64,000 nucleotides of DNA from Streptomyces rugosispiralis (lineage in GTDB: Bacteria > Actinomycetota > Actinomycetes > Streptomycetales > Streptomycetaceae), in the NCBI RefSeq assembly GCF_024505145.1, contig NZ_JANIAA010000001.1, forward strand, positions 744,001 through 808,000. The letters run 5' to 3'. A program made the translations under genes and the position numbers. Below, piece by piece: positions 1 to 7,365 of the stretch. Positions within the stretch are counted from its first letter, which is position 1, and every line of letters begins with the position of its first letter. The notes beneath the pieces were generated by a model that ran no database searches, was not told where the DNA came from, and worked only from the letters and a program-made list of their open reading frames with translations.

Positions 1-363
1 CCGCTGGTGCTGTCGGTGATGGGCGGAGCGGCCGTCGCCCATGGCGCCACCGCGCTGTGGGATGTGAGCCTGGCCACCGGGGAGCGCGAGGTGCGCCCGG
101 TGGAGCAGCACATCCACAGCTTCCTGGAGGTGCTGCCGCTGTCGGCGATGGCGTTCACCTGCTGTCTGCACTGGGACCAGGTCCGCGCGGCGCTGCGCGG
201 CGGGGACCGGCCCGAGGACTGGAAGCTGCTGCCCAAGGACAACCCGCTGCCCGTGCGCTATCTGGCGGCCCTCGGGCTCGGCATCGGCGCCTGTGTGGTG
301 CTGCCCTACGCCGAGGAGATGCGGCGGTGTCTCAGGGCCGCGAAGGCCCGTAAGGCGGTGTGA
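1..363 (+). CDS. integral membrane protein, C-terminal part (cut by window edge)
   Basis: The reading frame is open to the first base of the window, so the N-terminus lies outside. The visible ~120 residues have about three hydrophobic stretches: one at the left edge, one around FLEVLPLSAMAFTCC and one around YLAALGLGIGACVVLP. They end in a basic tail (RRCLRAAKARKAV). An HIHSF segment precedes the second stretch. The stop lies 4 bp before the next gene, suggesting co-transcription with the strictosidine-synthase-like gene. I do not recognise a specific family, so only a membrane location is supported. Confidence 0.6.
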   Translation, partial: PLVLSVMGGAAVAHGATALWDVSLATGEREVRPVEQHIHSFLEVLPLSAMAFTCCLHWDQVRAALRGGDRPEDWKLLPKDNPLPVRYLAALGLGIGACVVLPYAEEMRRCLRAAKARKAV

Positions 364-367
364 GCCC

Positions 368-1396
368 ATGCCGCGCACGCGAGCCGGTACGCGGACACGG
401 TCCCGCGTGGCGGCCGAACCGCTGCCGCTGCCACGGGTCCTGGCCCCGGAGGCGCACGGGCCGGAGCATGTCGCCGTCGACGCGGAGGGCCGGATCCTCA
501 CCGGGACGGCGGACGGGGCCGTCCGGCGGCTGACACTGTCCCCGGACCGTGAACTCGTCCGCTCCGAGGTGCTCGCGCACACCGGTGGCCGGCCGCTGGG
601 GCTCGTCCCCTGCCCCGACGGCGGGCTGCTGGTGTGCGACGCGCGGCGCGGGCTGCTGCGGGTCGGGCCGGACGACGGGTCCGTACGGGTGGTGGCGGAC
701 GAGGTGGCCGGCCGGCCGCTGCGGTTCTGCAGCAACGTCGCCACGGCGGAGGACGGCACGGTGTACTTCACCGTGTCCAGTCGCCGCCACGGCCTGGAGG
801 ACTGGCTCGGGGACATCCTGGAGAACACCGCCACCGGGCAGTTGCTCCGGCTGCGGCCGGGCGGCCGGCCGGAGGTGGTGCTGGACGGGCTGCGGTTCGC
901 CAACGGGGTCGCCCTCGCCGCCGACGAGTCGTATGTGGCCGTGGCCGAGAGCGGCGCCTACCGGATCAGCCGGCTGTGGCTGACCGGCCGCCGGGCGGGG
1001 ACGCGGGACCTTCTCGTCCGCGATCTGCCGGGCTTCCCGGACAATCTCACCCGCGGCCCCGACGGTGTCATCTGGGTGGCCATAGCCGCGCCGCGGGAGC
1101 CCGCCCTCGATCTGCTGCACCGCGCGCCCGCCCCGTTCAGGAGGGCGGCGGTGCCCCTCGCCACCCGGCTCCACCCCGGCCCGCGGCGCACGGTGCGCGC
1201 CCTGGCGATCGGCCCCGACGGCCGGGTGATCCGCCATCTGGTGCGGCGCCGGACCCCGTACCGGATGGCCACGAGCGTATGCGCGCTCGGCGGCCTCCTC
1301 GTCATGGGCAGCCTGCTCGAGCGGGGCATCGCGGTCTGCCCGCTGCCACCGCCCCGGGAGGCCACCTCGGCGGCTCATCCCCAGCCGGTGGAGTAG
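368..1396 (+). CDS. strictosidine synthase / SMP-30-like beta-propeller protein
   Basis: A 342-residue protein with the repeat pattern of the six-bladed SMP-30/strictosidine-synthase propeller. Diagnostic segments are RFCSNVATAEDGTVYF, RFANGVALAADESYVAVAE and FPDNLTRGPDGVIWVAI, which match the substrate- and metal-binding blades of that superfamily. Bacterial members are usually lactonase- or esterase-like; true strictosidine synthesis is not implied. The ATG at 368 was chosen because it sits 4 bp after the upstream membrane protein stop; an in-frame GTG/ATG farther up would overlap that gene deeply. The 3' end overlaps the tail of the convergent protease gene by 22 bp. There is no obvious signal peptide, so it is probably cytosolic or associated with its membrane neighbour. 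Confidence 0.75.
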   Translation: MPRTRAGTRTRSRVAAEPLPLPRVLAPEAHGPEHVAVDAEGRILTGTADGAVRRLTLSPDRELVRSEVLAHTGGRPLGLVPCPDGGLLVCDARRGLLRVGPDDGSVRVVADEVAGRPLRFCSNVATAEDGTVYFTVSSRRHGLEDWLGDILENTATGQLLRLRPGGRPEVVLDGLRFANGVALAADESYVAVAESGAYRISRLWLTGRRAGTRDLLVRDLPGFPDNLTRGPDGVIWVAIAAPREPALDLLHRAPAPFRRAAVPLATRLHPGPRRTVRALAIGPDGRVIRHLVRRRTPYRMATSVCALGGLLVMGSLLERGIAVCPLPPPREATSAAHPQPVE

Positions 1397-2694
1397 CCGC
1401 GGTAGCGGCGCCGCTTGGGCCGGATGGTCAGCGTGGACAGCAGCCCCACGAACCCCACCACGATGACCACCAGACCGGGCCCGAAGTTCTGGGCGTACGC
1501 CACGACGTCGTCGAGTGTCGAGACGCCGTCGTCGACCCCTGAACTCCCGGCGGCGCCGGAGGCTATGGACGGGTTGGGGCGCTGGGCCTTGGCGCCCGGG
1601 ATGGACACCCCGAGCGCGGTCAGCGCCTTGGTCACGGGCTGGAAGAAGGTCACCCCGCCCCGTTCGCAGTCACCGCTGCCGCCGGAGGTGACGCCGAGCG
1701 CCACGCCCTGGGCGAAGAGCGGCCCCCCGCTGTCGCCGGGCTCGGCGCACACGGTGGTCTGGACGAGCCCGGTGACCGTGCCCTCGGGGTAGTTGACCGT
1801 CGCGTTGAGCCCGGTCACCTTGCCCGAGCGCAGCCCGGTGGTGCTGCCGCTGCGGAACACCTCCTGGCCCACGACCGGATCGGCCACACCGGTGACCCGC
1901 ACCGTCTGGCCGCCGCCCACGTTGACCACACTGCTCTGGTCGAGCGAGGCGTTGTCGTAGCGGATCAGCGAGAAGTCATTGCCGGGGAAGCTGCTCTGGA
2001 CCGTGGTGCCGATGCGGGTGGAGCCGGTGCCGTCGGTGAACCAGGGCGTGCCGTTGGGACCGCAGTGTCCCGCCGTCAGGATGAAGCCGGTCTGGCCGTT
2101 GGTGACGTTGAAACCGGCCGAGCAGCGGCTGCCGTTGGTGAACATCGGCGAGGCACCGGCGGTTCTGGTGGTGAAGGAGCCCTGCGTCCGCTGTGCGCGC
2201 ACCTCGCCGCCCACCTCCGCGGCGAGGTCCTTCATCTTCGACCAGCGGGCGGTGGAGACGGTGCTGTCGCCGACCAGCACCACCTGGTTGGACTTGGGGT
2301 CCACCATCCAGGCGGTGCCCGCCACCTTGGGCGTCGAGCGCAGCTTCTCGGTCGCGGAGTCCAGGTCCGCCATGCTGTAGCGCACCCGTTTGGCGGTGGC
2401 CCCGGCCCGGCTGACCTCGTCCGCCGCCGTGTCGTCCGTCACCGCGACCACCGGGCGGCCGTCGTCCCCGATCCAGTTGCCCGCGGTACGGGAGGCGCCG
2501 AGCGCGGACACCAGCCGTCCGCCCACGTCGTCCGTCCGGTCCGCGCTCAGGGTTCTCTTACCGTCGCCTCCGGTCGTCCCGTGGGCCGATCCGCCCGGCC
2601 CGGCCTGCGAGACCATCACCCCGCCACAGACCAGTGCCCCGACGGCCGCGAACCGCACGACCCGGCGCACGCCGCGCCGCATGTGCTTCACCAC
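1375..2694 (-). CDS. secreted S1-family (streptogrisin-like) serine protease with C-terminal membrane anchor
   Basis: 439 residues. A basic N-terminus and a hydrophobic segment (about 12-30) form a signal peptide, followed by a ~150-residue pro-region. The chymotrypsin-fold catalytic domain has His210 (LTAGHCG), Asp240 (GNDFSLI) and Ser322 (EPGDSGGPL), and cysteine pairs around the active-site His and Ser. A linker at ~368-400 leads to a hydrophobic helix (about 405-423) and a KRRR stop-transfer tail. The protease is therefore probably tethered to the outer membrane face rather than freely secreted, unlike classical streptogrisins. The start is GTG 2694 or 2691, with AAGGAG just upstream; an in-frame ATG at 2682 is less well placed. 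Confidence 0.88.
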   Translation of the reverse strand: MVKHMRRGVRRVVRFAAVGALVCGGVMVSQAGPGGSAHGTTGGDGKRTLSADRTDDVGGRLVSALGASRTAGNWIGDDGRPVVAVTDDTAADEVSRAGATAKRVRYSMADLDSATEKLRSTPKVAGTAWMVDPKSNQVVLVGDSTVSTARWSKMKDLAAEVGGEVRAQRTQGSFTTRTAGASPMFTNGSRCSAGFNVTNGQTGFILTAGHCGPNGTPWFTDGTGSTRIGTTVQSSFPGNDFSLIRYDNASLDQSSVVNVGGGQTVRVTGVADPVVGQEVFRSGSTTGLRSGKVTGLNATVNYPEGTVTGLVQTTVCAEPGDSGGPLFAQGVALGVTSGGSGDCERGGVTFFQPVTKALTALGVSIPGAKAQRPNPSIASGAAGSSGVDDGVSTLDDVVAYAQNFGPGLVVIVVGFVGLLSTLTIRPKRRRYRGYSTGWG

Positions 2695-2753
2695 CCTGTC
2701 TCCTTACGTCGATCCAGCCGGGGGCCTCGGACGGCGAAGGCCCACCCCCTCAT

Positions 2754-2762
2754 ACGTAAGGA
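2754..2762. promoter_or_regulatory. one arm of a spaced inverted repeat upstream of the protease
   Basis: ACGTAAGGA here is the perfect complement of TCCTTACGT at 2701-2709, with 44 bp between the arms. The proximal arm contains the Shine-Dalgarno sequence of the protease gene. It could be an RNA hairpin hiding the ribosome site or an operator; neither is proven. Confidence 0.3.
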
Positions 2763-2777
2763 AGCGACATCCTGCTC

Positions 2778-2895
2778 AGAGCCTGTGTCATATCCCCGGT
2801 CGGATCAGCGTGCGGCGTCAGGGGGCACCTCCCAGCGGTAGCTGGGGGTGCGTGCCAGACGCCGCACGCCCGGCCGGGGATATGACACAGGCTCT
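2778..2895. mobile_element. 118-bp palindromic MITE-like element, copy 1
   Basis: The ends are perfect 22-bp inverted repeats (AGAGCCTGTGTCATATCCCC plus GG and its complement). Inside is a second 12-bp inverted repeat (GCGTGCGGCGTC/GACGCCGCACGC) and a central CCCAGC/GCTGGG hairpin, so almost the whole element folds into one long cruciform. It has no coding capacity. An almost identical copy, with one mismatch in 118 bp, lies at 16852-16969. Identical size, sharp ends and lack of a gene suggest a non-autonomous transposable element. I see no clear target duplication. Confidence 0.75.
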
Positions 2896-2948
2896 CACTC
2901 GCCGGGCGGGGCCGCGGAACCCGGTGGGGCGGCCCGCGGCTCCCGGGA

Positions 2949-3311
2949 TCAGCGCCGGTCGCCGTAGCGCTTGCCGAGGAACCCCCCGACCAGGGCGGCC
3001 GTGCCGCCGCCGAGGATGGCCGCGCCCTGGGTGGCGGCGTCGTGGGCGAGGAAGTACGTGGCCACCCAGATGTACGCCACGACCGTGCCCGCGCCCAGCA
3101 GCGAGCCGAACGCCTGCAGCCCCGTGTGGACCCAGTCCATGCGGCGGCGGTGCGCACGCTCCCGCTGGAGCTCGGTGAGCATCCACTCCACCGTGCCCGG
3201 CCTGACCGCCTCCCACTCCTTGGCCTGCTCCACCGGCAGCCGGTCGCCCCAGGGCACCGCCGACTCCGGCGGGCTGCCCGACACGGGGTTCTCACTCGTG
3301 TTCTCGCTCAC
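2949..3311 (-). CDS. small two-helix membrane protein, DUF2335-like
   Basis: 120 residues. A polar N-terminus (1-45) is followed by a basic helical segment ELQRERAHRRRMDWVH and two predicted membrane helices at about 64-87 and 94-112, ending in GKRYGDRR. The ER-x-HRR motif before two helices resembles DUF2335-type membrane proteins; this is an impression, not a search result. The GTG start (3309-3311) overlaps the stop of the upstream kinase gene in a GTGA arrangement, so the two should be translationally coupled. It may be a partner or target of the kinase; this is inferred from position only. Confidence 0.6.
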   Translation of the reverse strand: MSENTSENPVSGSPPESAVPWGDRLPVEQAKEWEAVRPGTVEWMLTELQRERAHRRRMDWVHTGLQAFGSLLGAGTVVAYIWVATYFLAHDAATQGAAILGGGTAALVGGFLGKRYGDRR

Positions 3312-4723
3312 GGAGCCTCCCCCGGACGGTCCGGACGGGGTGCGGGGTCCGAGCCCGCCGCCCGTGGCGGAGGCGGGCCGAGCGCGGTGAGGAGGTCGGC
3401 CATGTCCCGCTCCATCTCTCGCTCCACCGGACGTCGCGCCCGCCGGGCGGGGGGCTGAGGGATCGCCAGGGACGCCAGGTATCCCTCGCGCAGCGCCTGC
3501 CAGGGCGCTGCGGGGCGGGCGGGTCCCTCCCCGGCGTCCGGGCGCAGGGCGTCGAGCCAGCGCGCCCGCCGGTCCCGCTGTCTGGCCGACGCGAAGCCGC
3601 GCGCCGCGAGCACCAGCCACAGCGCACCGAGACACCCGGGCCCCACCCATCCCGGAACGTCGTCCCAGGAACCCGGGCTCAGTGAGGGCAGGGCCACCGC
3701 CCCGGACACGGCGAGGAGGACCCCCAGCACAACGGCGATCGGCGCGAGGATCCCGGTGCCCGCGCCGCTCGCCCGGGGGGCCGACCGCATGGCTTCGACG
3801 GCCCCCGCGGGGACGGGAAGGGTCGCTGCCCCGGCCCCGGGGGCGGACATGGCCTCCCGCCGGGCCACGCTGCCCAGCAGCGCTTCGGCCTGCTCGGCCG
3901 TCAGCCGTCCTTCGGGGTCCTTGACCAGCAGACCCTCGATCACCGGCCGCAGCGGACCCGCGTATGTCATGGGCGGCGGCGGGGTGTTGAGCACCGCGCT
4001 CATCGCCTCGAACACCGTCGTCCCCTCGAACGGCGCGCGGCCCTCGACCGCCTGGTACAGGGTCACGCCCAGGGACCACAGGTCGGCCTTGAGCATCGCT
4101 TCTCCGACCGCCGGGGAGAACGGGGACGTGAAGCGTTCCGGTGCCAGGTAGCGGGGTGTCCCGACCATGTCGCCCTCGTCCGCGAAGGTCAGGCCGAGAT
4201 GGTCCACCAGCACCGCGGGGCCGTCCGGGCGGAAAAGGACATTCCGCGGTGTGACGTCCCCGTGGGCCAGGCCCATCGCGTACAGCGCGCGTAACCCGCG
4301 CAGCACCTCCAGGCCGATCCGGGCCGCCTCGGCCACGGGAAGCCGCCCGCCCCGGTCCCTGAGCCGGTCCGCAAGCGAACGCCGGTCGAGGCGCTCCATG
4401 ACGATCCAGAGGCGGCCGTCGCTCTCGCCCAGGTCGTAGAGGGCGGCCAGGTGCTGATGCGCGGTCGCGGCGAGGACGCGGACCTCACGGCGCAGCCGTT
4501 CGAGCCACCGCCGGTACGCCTCCGGATCCGGATCGACGCCCCGCCACAGCTCCTTGACGACGACGGGGCGGCCGAGCGACATGTCGTAGGCGTCCCAGAC
4601 CACGCTCATGCCGCCGCTGCCCATGCGCCCGCGCAGCTCGTACCGGCCGCCGAGCACGGTCCCGCGGGGCGATTCCGGACCGCTCCCCCGCCCATCCTCA
4701 CCGGAGGTTCCCCCGGTCGTCAT
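3308..4723 (-). CDS. membrane-linked Ser/Thr protein kinase with atypical catalytic motifs
   Basis: 471 residues. The kinase domain spans about 27-285: glycine loop GRMGSGGMS, ATP-anchoring Lys57 (VVVKE), catalytic Asp156 and Asn161 in HGDVTPRN, and magnesium Asp174 in VDHLGL where DFG is usual. It continues through GTPRYLAPE. HRD is HGD and the usual Lys of DLKPxN is Thr, so activity may be weaker or regulated differently, although the essential K, D, N and D residues remain. Two hydrophobic segments follow (about 324-344 and 358-375), then a polar tail; there are no PASTA repeats. ATG 4723 was chosen for a purine-rich AGGGGGAGG ribosome site. It is coupled by a 4-nt overlap to the following small membrane protein. 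Confidence 0.88.
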   Translation of the reverse strand: MTTGGTSGEDGRGSGPESPRGTVLGGRYELRGRMGSGGMSVVWDAYDMSLGRPVVVKELWRGVDPDPEAYRRWLERLRREVRVLAATAHQHLAALYDLGESDGRLWIVMERLDRRSLADRLRDRGGRLPVAEAARIGLEVLRGLRALYAMGLAHGDVTPRNVLFRPDGPAVLVDHLGLTFADEGDMVGTPRYLAPERFTSPFSPAVGEAMLKADLWSLGVTLYQAVEGRAPFEGTTVFEAMSAVLNTPPPPMTYAGPLRPVIEGLLVKDPEGRLTAEQAEALLGSVARREAMSAPGAGAATLPVPAGAVEAMRSAPRASGAGTGILAPIAVVLGVLLAVSGAVALPSLSPGSWDDVPGWVGPGCLGALWLVLAARGFASARQRDRRARWLDALRPDAGEGPARPAAPWQALREGYLASLAIPQPPARRARRPVEREMERDMADLLTALGPPPPRAAGSDPAPRPDRPGEAP

Positions 4724-4825
4724 CCGCCTCCCCCTCACCAGCCGACTGACGCCCACAGTAGGGCGTCGGCCGGGCCTGGCGAAGAGGTCGTACGCGCGGA
4801 CACGCGTGCGGTGGCGCACCGCGCC

Positions 4826-6319
4826 CTACGAACCGCCCTTGCCGTAGGGCGCGCTGGTGAACACCACCGTGTCATCGGTGCCGTCGGTCACCCAGAACCG
4901 CTGCGGCCTCTCCCCGTAGAGCGCGAAGAGCGGATCCGGTCCCCAGGCCGGCACGACCTCGTCCTTGCCGTCGTGGTCGAAGTCCCCGGTGCCGTAGAGC
5001 CTGACGGCGCGCCGCTTCTTCGGCACCTCGCGGCCGTCCACCCGGGCCGGGACGGTGCGGTCGAGGGTGCGGCGGTGGGCGATCTCTCCGGGGGCGTCGG
5101 GGCGGATCGTCAGCAGTTCGGTGCCGCCGGTGCGCAGCGATACGGCCAGTTCGTCGGTGCCGTCTCCATCGGTGTCGGCGGCGGCGAGCACATCGCCGCC
5201 CAGGGCGGGGATCCTGATCGGCTCGGGGGTCGATCCGGCCGTGCGCTTGGTGTACACGCTCACCGACTGGCTGACGTCCGCGGGTTCGGTCTCATAGCCG
5301 GGCTCGTCATTGCGGCTGCCGGTGTCGGCGACCGCCACATCCCGCTTCCCGTCGCCGTCGAAGTCGCCGAAGGCGATCGCGTTGCCCTTGCGGAGGGTGC
5401 GGCCGGTGGTGGCGAGGCCGTCCGGGCCCGCCGTGAGCAGCGCGGACCGCGTCTGGTCGTCGTCGCCCTGCTCATGCACCACCAGATCGGTGGGCCGGTC
5501 GCTGTCGATGGCGTCGGCGTACAGCTCCGCGATCTGGCCGCTGGAGCCGAGGGGGTTGGCGTACGTCTCGGTACGGGCGGCTCTGCCGTCACGGCCGAAC
5601 GGGCCGTACAGCACATGGAAGTCCTTGCCGCTCTGGCGCACGGCGGCCAGGTCGTGGTGTCCGTCCCCGTTGAAGTCGCCCGTCGCCAGGGGCCGCGAGC
5701 TCTCGAGGCCGTCGTCGGCGTCGGCCAGTCGCACGGGGGTGGCGGGGGTTCCCCGGCGTGGCCCGTCGGGGCCGCCCCAGGCGATGTAGGGCAGCGTCTG
5801 GGTGGTGATGTGCACGCGCTCGCCACTGGCCGGGGCGCGCTCCTCGGTGGCGGTGGCGATCACATCGGCGTAGCCGTCGCCGTCGAGGTCGGCGGTGGTC
5901 GCGGAGTCCATCTCACCCGCGGTGCCCTGCCATCCGGCGGCGGCGGGAAGGCCGAGGTCCTCTCGGCCGAGTACGGTGCGGACGGCGGGGTCGGGGCCCT
6001 TCGCCGAGCCGTACACATAGACGATATGGCGCAGGCCGCCGAGTCCCTCGTCGTCGGAGGCGAGCGGGATGCCGAGCTCGGGGCGGCCGTCGCCGTTGAG
6101 GTCGTCCGCGAGCGCGCTGCCCTCGCCCCGGGGGACGGGAGCGGTCGCGGTGGGCGTGACGACGGGTGCGGCCGTGCTCTTCCCGGCCCCGTCGCCACCG
6201 TCGGTCTCATCGTCGCCACCGCCACCGCCACCGCCACCGCCGCACGCGGTGAGCAGTGCCAGCGCGGCGGCGCAGAGGGTGGCGGTGGCGGGGTGGAGCC
6301 TGGTGGTGGGGGATGCCAT
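4826..6319 (-). CDS. FG-GAP/VCBS-repeat lipoprotein (integrin-like beta-propeller)
   Basis: 497 residues. From ATG 6319 the protein opens with a lipoprotein signal peptide ending in the lipobox LLTAC, followed by a glycine run and an acidic/Thr-Ala-Pro linker. The body carries at least six calcium-binding FG-GAP motifs (DLNGDGRPE, DLDGDGYAD, DFNGDGHHD, DFDGDGKRD, DTDGDGTDE, DFDHDGKDE), as in integrin alpha propellers. It should be lipid-anchored on the outer membrane face and calcium-stabilised. The ligand is unknown. In-frame ATGs up to 6391 would add residues before the signal peptide and are less likely. Confidence 0.85.
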   Translation of the reverse strand: MASPTTRLHPATATLCAAALALLTACGGGGGGGGGDDETDGGDGAGKSTAAPVVTPTATAPVPRGEGSALADDLNGDGRPELGIPLASDDEGLGGLRHIVYVYGSAKGPDPAVRTVLGREDLGLPAAAGWQGTAGEMDSATTADLDGDGYADVIATATEERAPASGERVHITTQTLPYIAWGGPDGPRRGTPATPVRLADADDGLESSRPLATGDFNGDGHHDLAAVRQSGKDFHVLYGPFGRDGRAARTETYANPLGSSGQIAELYADAIDSDRPTDLVVHEQGDDDQTRSALLTAGPDGLATTGRTLRKGNAIAFGDFDGDGKRDVAVADTGSRNDEPGYETEPADVSQSVSVYTKRTAGSTPEPIRIPALGGDVLAAADTDGDGTDELAVSLRTGGTELLTIRPDAPGEIAHRRTLDRTVPARVDGREVPKKRRAVRLYGTGDFDHDGKDEVVPAWGPDPLFALYGERPQRFWVTDGTDDTVVFTSAPYGKGGS

Positions 6320-6369
6320 CAGGACACGACAGCGCATTCGGTGAGGGCACGCCATCGGAGAGATCATTT

Positions 6370-6514
6370 CGTTACGGCGCTCCCCCGGCACGGCGCTCCC
6401 CCGTTACCGCGCGCACCCTCGCTACGGCACGCTGACCTCGTTACGCCTCGCTCCCCTCGTCACGGCGCGCACCTCCCGTTACCGCGCGCTCCCCTCGTCA
6501 CGGCGCGCTCCCCA
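6370..6514. repeat. degenerate tandem repeat, eight ~17-20-bp units
   Basis: Units of the form CGTTACGGCGCGCTCCCC (variants CGTCACGG, CGTTACCG, CGCTACGG) run head to tail. The array begins past the lipoprotein gene and extends into the last codons of the histidine-phosphatase-like gene. There are no spacers between units, so it is not CRISPR-like. Confidence 0.6.
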
Positions 6515-7133
6515 CCAGCGGGTATCCGCAGCGCAGATTCCACCGGCCCGCGCGGCCGCTGAGCTCCGTCGCGGTCAGCGGGGCGACGTCCAGCCGCCAG
6601 AAGGCGGGCGCGGGCAGGCCGAGGGCGTGGACGAGCGCGGCCCGGACCACGGCCGGTTCCACGACGGCGAGCAGCCGCGCCGCACGGGCGGGGGCGGGCG
6701 GTGCGGCCGGGGGCGGACTCTCAGGGGCGGGGACGGGCGGTGCCGGATCCTCCCGTCGCGCCTCCAGCCACGCCCCGATCCGCTCCACCAGTTCCAGCAG
6801 CGTTTCGCCGCCGTGCGGCGCCGCGGCCGGATCGGACAGCCACCCGGCCACCTCCTCCGGCGCCTCCTGCCCCACCTCGTCCAGCGAACGGCCCCGCCAG
6901 CGGCCCACATCGAGATCGCGCAGCTCCGGCGTCACGGCGGCGCCGAGCCCCAGGGCCTCGGCGGTGCCCCGGCAGCGCTCGGAGGGCGCGGTGAACGCCA
7001 TGTCGTGGTGGGGCAGCGACGTGGCCGCCGCCGCGGCCCGGCGCAACCCGGCCGCGTCCGGCGGGGCGTCGTCGAACCGCACCTGCCGCAGCGCCGCGTT
7101 CACGGCGGGCGCGATCAACGTGATCCGCACCAC
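6498..7133 (-). CDS. histidine-phosphatase-fold protein without catalytic histidines
   Basis: 211 residues with the overall order of the phosphoglycerate-mutase-like superfamily: an N-terminal beta strand, PSERCRGTAEALG (normal S-x-x-x-R-x-x-x-TA segment), ELRDLDVGRWRGRSLDEV, PHGGETLLELVERIGAWL, and a C-terminal strand plus VRAALVHALGLP. The hallmark RHG after the first strand is replaced by APA (TLIAPAVNAAL), and the second histidine site reads VVEPAVV instead of sHG. Both catalytic histidines therefore appear missing and a binding or regulatory role is more likely than phosphatase activity. GTG 7133 follows a strong AGGAGGGG; ATG 7148 is an alternative. The 3' end is made of the 6370-6514 repeat. 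Confidence 0.72.
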   Translation of the reverse strand: MVRITLIAPAVNAALRQVRFDDAPPDAAGLRRAAAAATSLPHHDMAFTAPSERCRGTAEALGLGAAVTPELRDLDVGRWRGRSLDEVGQEAPEEVAGWLSDPAAAPHGGETLLELVERIGAWLEARREDPAPPVPAPESPPPAAPPAPARAARLLAVVEPAVVRAALVHALGLPAPAFWRLDVAPLTATELSGRAGRWNLRCGYPLVGSAP

Positions 7134-7365
7134 CCAGCCCCTCCTCATCCGCACCCTCCGCCCACGTGGAGGGCGCCTTCCGGGATCCGCGCCGGAGCGG
7201 CGGACGACCGTGGCGCCTACCGTCTCATGCCTCCTGACGGAGACACCGGCATGACCCGGGTGGCGGATCGCGCCACCCGGCAAGCGCAGCCGCGGATGCA
7301 CACGGCCAGGAACCCGCACACGGTGGAGATATCGGACATCACCGACCGGGTTGAGGTGCTGTGGT

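Noticed and set aside
7149..7365. Possible cobalamin riboswitch, because similar phosphatase-like genes can lie near cobalt transporters
   Set aside because: No B12-box-like sequence or conserved fold could be recognised, and no CbtA/CbtB gene is present.
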